Assembly (NCBI GenBank): GCA_951804985.1
Contig: OX638132.1
Span: 40,458,619-40,522,618 of the forward strand
Length of the DNA stretch: 64,000 nt
Reading direction: 5' to 3'
Source: Dryomyza anilis
Taxonomy: Eukaryota > Arthropoda > Insecta > Diptera > Dryomyzidae
The notes under the pieces were generated by a model. That model was not told the DNA's origin. It saw nothing but the letters and a program-made list of their open reading frames with translations, and searched no databases. Numbering within the stretch: the first letter of the stretch is position 1; the number at the start of each line of letters is the position of its first letter. Made by a program: the position numbers and the translations under genes. Positions 1-8,615 of this stretch are shown here, piece after piece.

Positions 1-172
1 TAGCGGTATCCGCTGTCTGAATTAGGCACAACGCCTTTCCTATTTCGGAACAACTTATACCATCTCTAAGGTAAAGTGGTGATATTTTTGAAAACATAAG
101 AAAACAAACCAAATTCCATTCTTAGTGCAGACCGAAAAAACGTTTTCTTTCGTATAGTAGTTTAGTTTATAT
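1..172. other. Flank left of the Gypsy element
   Basis: No gene is seen here. The last four bases (ATAT, 169-172) match the four bases just after the element (11812-11815), as expected for the duplicated target of a Ty3/Gypsy integration. Confidence 0.6.
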
Positions 173-696
173 TGTTACGAAATGATGTAATTTGCCCCAT
201 AGTGCAAGCAATCAACAATAATTAATGAGACGCAAGACAATTCAGCGCACTAAGCATGTGTTAGAAAGAGACGGAAGATCATTCAGCGCACTGAGGCAGT
301 GTACGAGAAAGAGATGGAAGATCAGCGCATTAAAACACATGAGTGCGAATGAGATGCCAATAGCATGCGTCATTCACGAAACGAGTAGAAGGTTCTCGAA
401 ACAAGTCGAAGCTTGTCGAAACGTGTCGAACTGATGCATGCAGTATATAAGGGAGCCGCATCAGAGGTACAGCACTTCAGTTATGATTCAATAGTGAACT
501 AGTGCGTCTCGTGAGTGAACATTGTAAAGATAAATTGTAGGAAGTTGATATAAGTGATTATTCTTTAAGTTGTTATTTAAATAAATAAATTTAATTAATA
601 CTAGTTAAAACCAATTATAAGTGCGTTTTTATTTTGTACACAATCCAGCGATACGAACTCGTAGAACAGTTTTCCGTAGACTGAATTTTCGTAACA
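173..696 (+). repeat. 5' LTR of the Gypsy element (524 bp)
   Basis: It starts TGTTACGA and ends TCGTAACA, a perfect 8-bp terminal inverted repeat. The last 237 bp (460-696) reappear near the 3' end at 11553-11811 with small indels. A TATA-like TATATAA lies at 444-450 and overlapping AATAAA signals lie at 580-589. This gives a conventional U3-R-U5 order. Confidence 0.93.
235..450 (+). promoter_or_regulatory. U3 promoter region with internal repeats and TATA box
   Basis: A unit of about 50-58 bp containing ATTCAGCGCACT, an AAGAGA run and GGAAGATC occurs twice and then in part between about 238 and 335. Between 385 and 430 the short motif GTCGAA recurs several times. TATATAA follows at 444-450. 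Repeated motifs upstream of a TATA box are common in LTR enhancers; no specific binding protein is claimed. The 3' LTR lacks this whole block. Confidence 0.55.
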
Positions 697-697
697 T

Positions 698-714
698 TGG
701 TGTCAGAAGTGGGA
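698..714 (+). other. Primer binding site, likely tRNA-Leu
   Basis: The sequence TGGTGTCAGAAGTGGGA begins one base after the LTR. It is complementary to the CCA-ended 3' terminus expected for a leucine tRNA. The match to Leu is from knowledge of tRNA ends, not a search. Confidence 0.75.
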
Positions 715-726
715 TTGTGATTCAAA

Positions 727-2040
727 ATGGTTAAATTCGAACAACTTAAAGTCGACCAGCTAAAGAAGGAGCTGGCGATTCAGAATCTTCCAACTGTACG
801 TACGAAAGTAGAGCTACAAAAAGTCTAATGGAAGAATTAGAGAACCAAGGCATTGACCTCGCAGATCACGAGTTTGAAGTGGAAGCTGCAACAGCGTCAT
901 CGAAAAGTGTGGACACGGAGCAAAAAGTACAGTCCCAAAGTTTTGATATGAGCCAGTTGCTCGGAGCAATACAACAACAGCTCCAAGAAAATTCAAGCAA
1001 AATGGAACAGAAACTTCTAGAAAATTCAAAACAGCTCCAAGAAAATTCGACCAGAATGGAACAGAAACTTTTAAAAAATTCAAAACAGCTCCAAGAAAAT
1101 TCGACCAGAATGAAACAGAAACTTCTAGAAAATTCAAAACAGCTCCAAGAAAATTCGACCAGAATGGAACAGAAACTTCAAGAAAATTCGAAACAGCAAC
1201 TAGAAAGTTCTAATCAACTGCAAACTGAAATTAAGCAGCAGATGCAAGAGCATTCTAAGCAGCTTTTGGAAGTTTATAATACACTCCATAGAAAAGTGAC
1301 GGAGCTAGAAACACATGTAAATGACATGGAAGTGAACATTGATGAAAAAATTCAAAGATTAGAAAACGGTATAGACAAAGAAATTGCAGATAAATGGACC
1401 TACACAGTATGTTTTTAGTGGTACGAGGCTAAAATCGCCGATTTACGATGGAACCACAGCGTTCAACATTTTTAAGCTGCAATTTGAGACCACGGCTGTA
1501 AGTAATCGATGGAATAATGAGGACAGCGTAGCCGCACTTATCGTGGCGCTTAAAGCAGGCGCAGCCGAAGTATTGCAGACTGTTTCAGAAAGTGATCGAA
1601 ACAGTTATTTAGCGGTTATGTCTGCACTGCAACGAAAATACGGCAGTGATCACATGAAGCAAATCTACAGAATGGAACTAAAGTGCCGAATGCAAAGAAA
1701 TGGTGAAACATTGCAGGCGTATGCAGCGGACGTTGAGAGGCTTGCGCATTTGTCGTACGCAGATTCTACGAGTGATTTCATAGAAAAGTGCAAGATCGAA
1801 GCCTTCGTTGACGGCATACGTGATCCGGAAACAAGACGTGCCACAGTGACAATGCCGAATGTGACATTTACGGAAACTGTAATCACAGCGCTAACACAGG
1901 AGACAGCAACTACGTTGTGCCGCCCAGCGCCAAAGGTCCGTAAACTAGATGTGGAGAATGAAGACCTACTTCAGGTAATTTGTCAAGCGTTAAAAAGTGG
2001 AGCCAGATTACACTGCTGCCAACCGAGACACCCAATTTAA
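727..2040 (+). pseudogene. gag: gag pseudogene, copy 1 (SAP-like N-terminus, coiled coil, capsid)
   Basis: The ATG at 727 opens a SAP-like segment (MVKFEQLKVDQLKKEL) that stops after 33 codons at 826-828. The same protein continues in another frame from 828, which fits loss of one A in an A-run. From 828 to 1418 there is a Gln/Glu-rich coiled coil with an 18-residue repeat. After a second frame change near 1400, residues from about 1430 to 1920 resemble the retrotransposon capsid family: the AFNIFKLQFETTA start, the AALIVALKAGAAEVLQ helix and the LQAYAADVERLAH helix. A zinc knuckle is recognisable just downstream (2050-2110) but is broken by frame changes and has lost its last cysteine. Gag normally packages element RNA into particles; this copy cannot encode a complete protein. 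Confidence 0.88.
976..1200 (+). repeat. Coding minisatellite in gag, 54-bp unit
   Basis: Four consecutive units of 54 bp encode variants of the 18-residue heptad-like motif QLQENSTRMEQKLLENSK. Units differ by a few bases. The repeat lengthens the predicted coiled coil. It is present again at 7029-7253 in the duplicated copy. Confidence 0.85.
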
Positions 2041-2247
2041 AGGTAAATGCTACACTGTGATACATATGGGCACGTGATTGTCGTAAAAAACGCAAGCGCT
2101 CAATTAAACAATCTTTAAACTAAAACGAGTCAGTTCTGCGGGGCACGATCTGACTCCCATTTCGATTGCCCCAGAATCTCCATTTTACAAATTGCTCGAA
2201 AACCAAATAGCTTAACTATCGAAGGACTCATTGATTGTACAGCATAT

Positions 2248-2562
2248 ATGGTAACATTGGATACGGGAGCTTCACACTCAATAATAAGAAGTAACCTTGT
2301 TAAGGATAAAGTAGAGCCGCTTGTAGGAATAAGATTACAAACAGCTACAAGTGAAGAGGCCCCTATCAGTGGAAAGATTACCAAGAAAATAACGATTGGT
2401 ACTACGACAGTTAAGCATGATTTTATAGTGGCTGAAATAGTAGACGAAATATTACTTGACATGGACTTCATGATAAGGAACGGTTTCACACTAGGTCTAA
2501 CAAGTAAAATTTTGAGTTATGCCAACACAGAGATCCAACTAAATATTGAGCCCGAAAATTAA
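2248..2562 (+). pseudogene. Retropepsin-like protease segment, copy 1
   Basis: The reading frame shows the aspartic protease active site LDTGASHS near its start (about residues 4-11) and the closing motif VDEILLDMDFMIRNG, the retroelement equivalent of the ILG-D-F flap end. The cleavage enzyme normally processes Gag-Pol. The segment itself is uninterrupted, but it sits in a different frame from the gag remnant and overlaps the start of the next frame by 17 bp. It is therefore part of a broken pol gene. It is identical to 8301-8615. Confidence 0.85.
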
Positions 2563-3397
2563 TATCGCTCATAAAAATAGAAAAATACCACCTAATTCAG
2601 AAGCAATTGTTTGGGCGAAATTAAATGGAGATTGTGGGATAAGCAAGTTGTGGGTTATAGAAGCGAATGATGAGCAAATGAGCAGAAGTAATATTGTTGT
2701 CGGAAGAACATTAGTTGAAGCGACAAAAGACAAAGTTGTTCCAATAAGAGTTCTCAACATGAAAAACTCGTCCAAATTAATTAAAAAGGGAACAGTAATA
2801 GGTAGGTGTCAAGAGGCATCTGCGATAATAAATTGTGAAGCAAGTCAATCAAAAATCAACAATACACCACAAATAGATAAGAAATCTGTTCAAACTTTTA
2901 TAAAAGAGTGGACCAAGGATTTGACTGCCAAAGAAAAGGGTAAAGTACTAATTGATAAACACTGGTTTGTATTCGCTACTAAAGGCCAATACGACGGAAG
3001 AACTTCCATCGTAAAACATCAAATACGGGATGAAGTGTCGCATTTAGTCGAAGAGATGAACAAAAATGGTGTCGTGGAACCATCAGAAAGCCCATGGAGC
3101 TCACCAGTGGTGTTGGTTAAAAAGAAGGATGGTAGTGCGCGGTATTGCGTTGATTACCGAAAGTTAAATGATGTAACCAAGAAGGATAGCTATCCATTGC
3201 CTAGAATCGACGATACCTTGGATACACTCTCTAATGAAAAATGGTTTTCTACGTTAGACTTGCAAAGCGGTTACTGGCAGGTAGAAATCGATAAGAACGA
3301 TCGAGAGAAGACTGCATTCAGTACTGACTATGGCAATTTCTGGTAATGCCATTTGGACTGTGCAATGCCCCAGCTACATTCGAGCGGTTAATGGAGC
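2546..3397 (+). pseudogene. pol: Reverse transcriptase N-terminal half, copy 1, cut by LINE
   Basis: The segment includes the RT palm entry ESPWSSPVVLVKKKDGSARY, the YRKLND motif and motif A (STLDLQSGY). A frameshift at about 3340 separates this from the PFGLCNAP motif in the next frame. The protein is then cut off at 3397, where the LINE begins, so the catalytic LDD box is absent from this copy. The same frameshift is present in copy 2 at about 9393, so it existed before the duplication. Confidence 0.9.
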
Positions 3398-3943
3398 GAG
3401 TAGCGTCAACATAGCCATGGGGGACGGTCGTGTCGCCTAGACCTCCTACATTTTTACTCGTTCGTCGTCTGTCCGTCGTCTATTTAAATTATTTGTGTTA
3501 AAATTCGTGCAAAGTCCAGTGTCGTCTTTTAATAGTTTCAAAAAAAAAAAAATAATAAATATATATAATAAATAAAAGCGCAAACAATAAACTAAACAAA
3601 TTAAATCCACAAACACAACAACAACAATAAACCAAAACCGGTTTCGTCTGCCGCTGGCTGCTGAGTTGCTGCACTCGCTGCATTTTTTTTTTATTTGCAA
3701 TTGCCAACGCAAGGGGCTCTTCTATGCCCTCTGCCGCAATTGTATTTTGTTTTTCGTTATTCTTCCCTTCCCCATCCTACTCCCTGCTACGTGCGTGCAC
3801 GGTTGATGCTGCACTGAGTGCGTAAGCTACGCTGTGGTTAAGGCATAACACTCGCCACTGCTTTGCTTGCGCTCTCATTTGTTTGTGTCAACTGCTGCAC
3901 GTTTGTGGTATGTTTGATTGTTTTGAACTTGCCCAGTAGGAAA
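3398..3943 (+). promoter_or_regulatory. LINE 5' UTR
   Basis: This stretch lies before the first in-frame ATG of the ORF. It contains an A-run and AT-rich tract (3540-3620), CAA repeats (about 3615-3630) and a GC-richer segment with CTG/CGC triplets. LINEs normally carry an internal promoter here, but no specific initiator can be assigned. No ORF1 is found. Confidence 0.55.
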
Positions 3944-6832
3944 ATGCCGCAAAAATTCCGCATAGATTTTTGCAACGTTCGTGGGCTGAGGGCGAATTTT
4001 TTCTCTGTATATGCGTATGTGTCCATCCATAGGCCTCAAATAATGGCACTATGTGAGATCCAGGTTCATGAGGGTACAGATCCACTGGATTTTCATGTGC
4101 CTGGTTATCACCTGTTGCCATTATTCTCTGCCCATAGGGGCCTTGCTCTATTTATTCGGAGTGACGTTGCGTATCAACTGCAGCAACAGCATAGTGTGTC
4201 GGATAGCGAATTTAATACAATTTGGGTTAAATTCAAAATCCAAACACACATCATGCACTTGTGCTTTCTTTATAGGAGTCCGAATCTAGATAGGGTTTCC
4301 ACCTGTAATAAGCTGGATGCCTTATCTGATTCGATCTCAAATATATTGGAGCAATTTCCAGGCAGTGAAATTGTTGTTGCGGGCGATTTTAATGTGCACA
4401 ACGCCACTTGGTTGAGCCACTCGGGTCTTCCAACACAGGAGGGTTGTTATGTTGAGCTGTTTGCAGAGTGCAATCAACTCACTCAATTGGTGAAGGAACC
4501 GACGTACCTTCCACGCGTCGGTGGGCAAAGCCCAAAAGTCCTAGACCTTTTTCTGACTTCACATCATGAAAAATATGATGTAAAAGTCCTTGCACCTCTT
4601 GGTAACTCCGACCACTGTACTGTTTCCGCTGAGTTTTCGTATTCTAGTTTACGCGCCTCTTCGATTAAAGCCCCGAAGAGGACTGTATGGCTTTACGAAA
4701 AAGCAAATTGGGTTGCGTTAAATGATTTTTTTCGTAACTTTAATTGGAAATTGTGTTTCGCTGACAGAGACATAAATGCCGCGGCTACAATGGTACAAAA
4801 TATTATTTTATTAGGTATGCGGTCCTTCATACCTTCTAAAAAAATTAGCATTAAACCCAAGGACCACTCATGGTTTAATGAGACTTGCAGGATTGCAGTC
4901 AGGTCGAAAGAGGAAGCCTTTCAAAATTGGCGTTCTAACAAGAATGCTGACACAGAAAGACTTCGCATACAGGCTAGGAATCGCTGTAATGCCGTGATCT
5001 TGCGCGAAAAGTTTCTTCACGAACAAAACGCGCGCAAAAGGGTCCTACTCTACCATAGAGGTAGTAAAAATTTCTGGTCATTCGTTAAAAGAGTGAAGAA
5101 TCAGACGACATCGTCTACTCCAACTCTTATTATGAATGGCCAGACCTTCACTGACCCGGTTGATAAAGCTAATCTCTTGGCAGAATTATTTGCAAATAAT
5201 TCAACGCTCCCGGATAGTAATCAACCACTGCCCGTCGTAGATTTTGTTTCTTCTGCAATGCCGGAAATTCATTTTCGAACTCGGGCAGTTAAAAAGGTTT
5301 TAGCAAACCTCAACATTAACAAAGCCTCTGGGCCAGATGGCATATCTGCCCATGTGTTGAAGAAGTGCGCGTCAACGCTGGCTTGTCCGTTGCGTAACCT
5401 TTTCAACATCTCCTACACGACAGGAGTTTTTCCATCTTGTTGGAAGGTTGCCAATGTTCAGCCAGTACCGAAAAAGGGCGAGGCTACGAACCCTGCCAAT
5501 TACCGACCCATTGCAATATGCTCAGCACTCTCCAAAGTAATGGAGAGCGTAATTAACTTCCACCTTGTGAACTATCTTGAGCACAACGAATTGCTCAGTG
5601 ACCGCCAATATGGTTTCCGTAGGGCCAGATCCACAGGGGACTTGATGGCGGTCCTCTCCGAAAAGTGGAATAAATGTATTCACCTTTTCGGGGAGAGTAA
5701 GGCTGTTGCTCTCGATATTTCCAAGGCTTTTGATCGAGTGTGGCATAAAGCCCTCGTTTCAAAACTAATTGCATTTGGTGTCGGTGAATCTTTTACTCGA
5801 TGGATATCGAGTTTTCTTCAGGGTCGTTCTATACGAGTTGCGATGGATGGTGTTTTTTCAGAACAACATTCCATCAATTCTGGAGTTCCGCAGGGTTCCG
5901 TCCTATCCCCGTCCCTATTTCTGGTATTTATCAATGACCTTCTGTCATTGACCCAGAACCCAATTCATTCCTTTGCAGATGACAGTAACATTTGTCATTC
6001 ATACTCGTTCAACAAGCGCCCAAACTCTTTGGAGATTGAGAGTAAAAGACGCACTATGAATGACACGCTCAATAATGACCTTAAATCAATCTCCGAGTGG
6101 GGTATTGCAAACAGAGTAGATTTTAATGCAAGCAAGACCCAATGTTGTCTGTTATCTCACAAAAGAATGGATTCACTCCTCCCTCCCCTCAATATGGGTG
6201 CTGTGGATATTGCGCAGTCAGCTGCTCTTGACGTTCTGGGCATATCAATTCAATGTGATCTCCGTTGGAATGATCACATATTTAATGTGTCGAAAGAAGC
6301 TGCCAAGTGCCTCGGTTTTTTAAAACGGTGTAAAACATACTTCACTCCTGCTGACCTGCGTACTGTCTACACCACCTATATTCGGCCTAAAATGGAATTC
6401 AATTCGCACATTTGGGCAGGAGCTTCAAAATCCTCCTTGGAGTTCCTGGACCGAATTCAACAACGTGCGATATATTTGATAGGGGATGAAAATATTTCAT
6501 CGTCTATTGGTTCTCTTGAGCACCGAAGGACCGTTGGGTGTGTAAGCCTGTTTTATAGGTATTACAACGGAAAGTGTTCGAGTGAAATACATGGCCTGAT
6601 TCCACCAGGTCGTGTGTTTTCTCGTTCTACTCGGGCATCAAATCAAGCCCATCCCTTCGTAGTCCACTCGACTCTCAACAGAACCACGCATTATAGAGAT
6701 AATTCGTTCTTCAGTCGCACGACACGTTTGTGGAACAATCTCCCTGCGTCCGTTTTTCCCGACATTTTTGATATTGGCAAGTTCAAAACAAACATTCACC
6801 GACACTACTCCATCTTTCCCCCCTCCATTTAA
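3944..6832 (+). CDS. LINE endonuclease-reverse transcriptase (ORF2-type protein)
   Basis: The protein has 962 residues counted from the ATG at 3944; the frame is open further upstream to 3863 but without ATG. Residues 5-230 form an APE-type endonuclease: catalytic Glu38 in ALCEIQ, GDFNVH at 147-152 and NSDH at 221-224. Residues about 440-720 form the reverse transcriptase. It has GPDG (463-466), NYRPIA (519-524), YGFRRARST (556-564), motif A Asp591 in LDISKAF, GVPQGSVLSP (647-656) and catalytic FADD (677-680). A C-terminal RTTRLWNNLP motif follows. The enzyme nicks target DNA and copies its RNA onto the nick. All catalytic residues are present with no stop, so the copy may be active or recently active. 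No RNase H or ORF1 is seen. The protein has no frame defect, in sharp contrast to the surrounding Gypsy genes. Confidence 0.94.
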   Translation: MPQKFRIDFCNVRGLRANFFSVYAYVSIHRPQIMALCEIQVHEGTDPLDFHVPGYHLLPLFSAHRGLALFIRSDVAYQLQQQHSVSDSEFNTIWVKFKIQTHIMHLCFLYRSPNLDRVSTCNKLDALSDSISNILEQFPGSEIVVAGDFNVHNATWLSHSGLPTQEGCYVELFAECNQLTQLVKEPTYLPRVGGQSPKVLDLFLTSHHEKYDVKVLAPLGNSDHCTVSAEFSYSSLRASSIKAPKRTVWLYEKANWVALNDFFRNFNWKLCFADRDINAAATMVQNIILLGMRSFIPSKKISIKPKDHSWFNETCRIAVRSKEEAFQNWRSNKNADTERLRIQARNRCNAVILREKFLHEQNARKRVLLYHRGSKNFWSFVKRVKNQTTSSTPTLIMNGQTFTDPVDKANLLAELFANNSTLPDSNQPLPVVDFVSSAMPEIHFRTRAVKKVLANLNINKASGPDGISAHVLKKCASTLACPLRNLFNISYTTGVFPSCWKVANVQPVPKKGEATNPANYRPIAICSALSKVMESVINFHLVNYLEHNELLSDRQYGFRRARSTGDLMAVLSEKWNKCIHLFGESKAVALDISKAFDRVWHKALVSKLIAFGVGESFTRWISSFLQGRSIRVAMDGVFSEQHSINSGVPQGSVLSPSLFLVFINDLLSLTQNPIHSFADDSNICHSYSFNKRPNSLEIESKRRTMNDTLNNDLKSISEWGIANRVDFNASKTQCCLLSHKRMDSLLPPLNMGAVDIAQSAALDVLGISIQCDLRWNDHIFNVSKEAAKCLGFLKRCKTYFTPADLRTVYTTYIRPKMEFNSHIWAGASKSSLEFLDRIQQRAIYLIGDENISSSIGSLEHRRTVGCVSLFYRYYNGKCSSEIHGLIPPGRVFSRSTRASNQAHPFVVHSTLNRTTHYRDNSFFSRTTRLWNNLPASVFPDIFDIGKFKTNIHRHYSIFPPSI

Positions 6833-6931
6833 CCTATCATCCCTTCTTACGATCAACACTGTGCATTGCATGAATAGGGGGCATCCCCTGAGCGTTGGTT
6901 AATTTGTAAAAAAAAAAAAAAAAAAAAAAAA

Positions 6932-8093
6932 GTGGAAGCTGCAACAGCGTCATCGAAAAGTGTGGACACGGAGCAAAAAGTACAGTCCCAAAGTTTTGAT
7001 ATGAGCCAGTTGCTCGGAGCAATACAACAACAGCTCCAAGAAAATTCAAGCAAAATGGAACAGAAACTTCTAGAAAATTCAAAACAGCTCCAAGAAAATT
7101 CGACCAGAATGGAACAGAAACTTTTAAAAAATTCAAAACAGCTCCAAGAAAATTCGACCAGAATGAAACAGAAACTTCTAGAAAATTCAAAACAGCTCCA
7201 AGAAAATTCGACCAGAATGGAACAGAAACTTCAAGAAAATTCGAAACAGCAACTAGAAAGTTCTAATCAACTGCAAACTGAAATTAAGCAGCAGATGCAA
7301 GAGCATTCTAAGCAGCTTTTGGAAGTTTATAATACACTCCATAGAAAAGTGACGGAGCTAGAAACACATGTAAATGACATGGAAGTGAACATTGATGAAA
7401 AAATTCAAAGATTAGAAAACGGTATAGACAAAGAAATTGCAGATAAATGGACCTACACAGTATGTTTTTAGTGGTACGAGGCTAAAATCGCCGATTTACG
7501 ATGGAACCACAGCGTTCAACATTTTTAAGCTGCAATTTGAGACCACGGCTGTAAGTAATCGATGGAATAATGAGGACAGCGTAGCCGCACTTATCGTGGC
7601 GCTTAAAGCAGGCGCAGCCGAAGTATTGCAGACTGTTTCAGAAAGTGATCGAAACAGTTATTTAGCGGTTATGTCTGCACTGCAACGAAAATACGGCAGT
7701 GATCACATGAAGCAAATCTACAGAATGGAACTAAAGTGCCGAATGCAAAGAAATGGTGAAACATTGCAGGCGTATGCAGCGGACGTTGAGAGGCTTGCGC
7801 ATTTGTCGTACGCAGATTCTACGAGTGATTTCATAGAAAAGTGCAAGATCGAAGCCTTCGTTGACGGCATACGTGATCCGGAAACAAGACGTGCCACAGT
7901 GACAATGCCGAATGTGACATTTACGGAAACTGTAATCACAGCGCTAACACAGGAGACAGCAACTACGTTGTGCCGCCCAGCGCCAAAGGTCCGTAAACTA
8001 GATGTGGAGAATGAAGACCTACTTCAGGTAATTTGTCAAGCGTTAAAAAGTGGAGCCAGATTACACTGCTGCCAACCGAGACACCCAATTTAA
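6932..8093 (+). pseudogene. gag: gag pseudogene, copy 2 (5' truncated)
   Basis: This repeats the gag coiled coil and capsid region of 879-2040 with no difference seen. It lacks the SAP-like start and leader because the copy begins immediately after the LINE poly(A). It carries the same frame change near the coiled coil/capsid border (about 7450) and the same broken zinc knuckle downstream. It is the part of gag continuous with the rest of pol. Confidence 0.88.
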
Positions 8094-8300
8094 AGGTAAA
8101 TGCTACACTGTGATACATATGGGCACGTGATTGTCGTAAAAAACGCAAGCGCTCAATTAAACAATCTTTAAACTAAAACGAGTCAGTTCTGCGGGGCACG
8201 ATCTGACTCCCATTTCGATTGCCCCAGAATCTCCATTTTACAAATTGCTCGAAAACCAAATAGCTTAACTATCGAAGGACTCATTGATTGTACAGCATAT

Positions 8301-8615
8301 ATGGTAACATTGGATACGGGAGCTTCACACTCAATAATAAGAAGTAACCTTGTTAAGGATAAAGTAGAGCCGCTTGTAGGAATAAGATTACAAACAGCTA
8401 CAAGTGAAGAGGCCCCTATCAGTGGAAAGATTACCAAGAAAATAACGATTGGTACTACGACAGTTAAGCATGATTTTATAGTGGCTGAAATAGTAGACGA
8501 AATATTACTTGACATGGACTTCATGATAAGGAACGGTTTCACACTAGGTCTAACAAGTAAAATTTTGAGTTATGCCAACACAGAGATCCAACTAAATATT
8601 GAGCCCGAAAATTAA
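8301..8615 (+). pseudogene. Retropepsin-like protease segment, copy 2
   Basis: It is identical to 2248-2562, with the same LDTGAS active site and the same short overlap with the following RT frame. It belongs to the right-hand, longer half of the Gypsy element. Confidence 0.85.

Larger units (their letters stand above)
3398..6931 (+). mobile_element. Non-LTR retrotransposon (LINE), apparently full length
   Basis: The element has a 5' untranslated region of about 546 bp, one long ORF, a short 3' UTR containing a small hairpin (AGGGG..CCCCT near 6876-6889) and a 24-base poly(A) run (6908-6931). There is no recognisable ORF1/gag. The left edge is where homology with the host Gypsy RT stops (3397/3398). 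The right edge is where Gypsy gag begins after the A-run. Instead of a short target duplication, about 2.52 kb of host sequence is present on both sides. The clade is uncertain: the C-terminus (RTTRLWNNLP) is typical of the jockey/CR1-type superfamily. Confidence 0.9.

Noticed and set aside
814..1137. Minus-strand frame rich in Phe/Leu resembling a membrane protein
   Set aside because: It is the antisense of the gag coiled-coil minisatellite; its apparent repeats mirror the plus-strand coding repeat.
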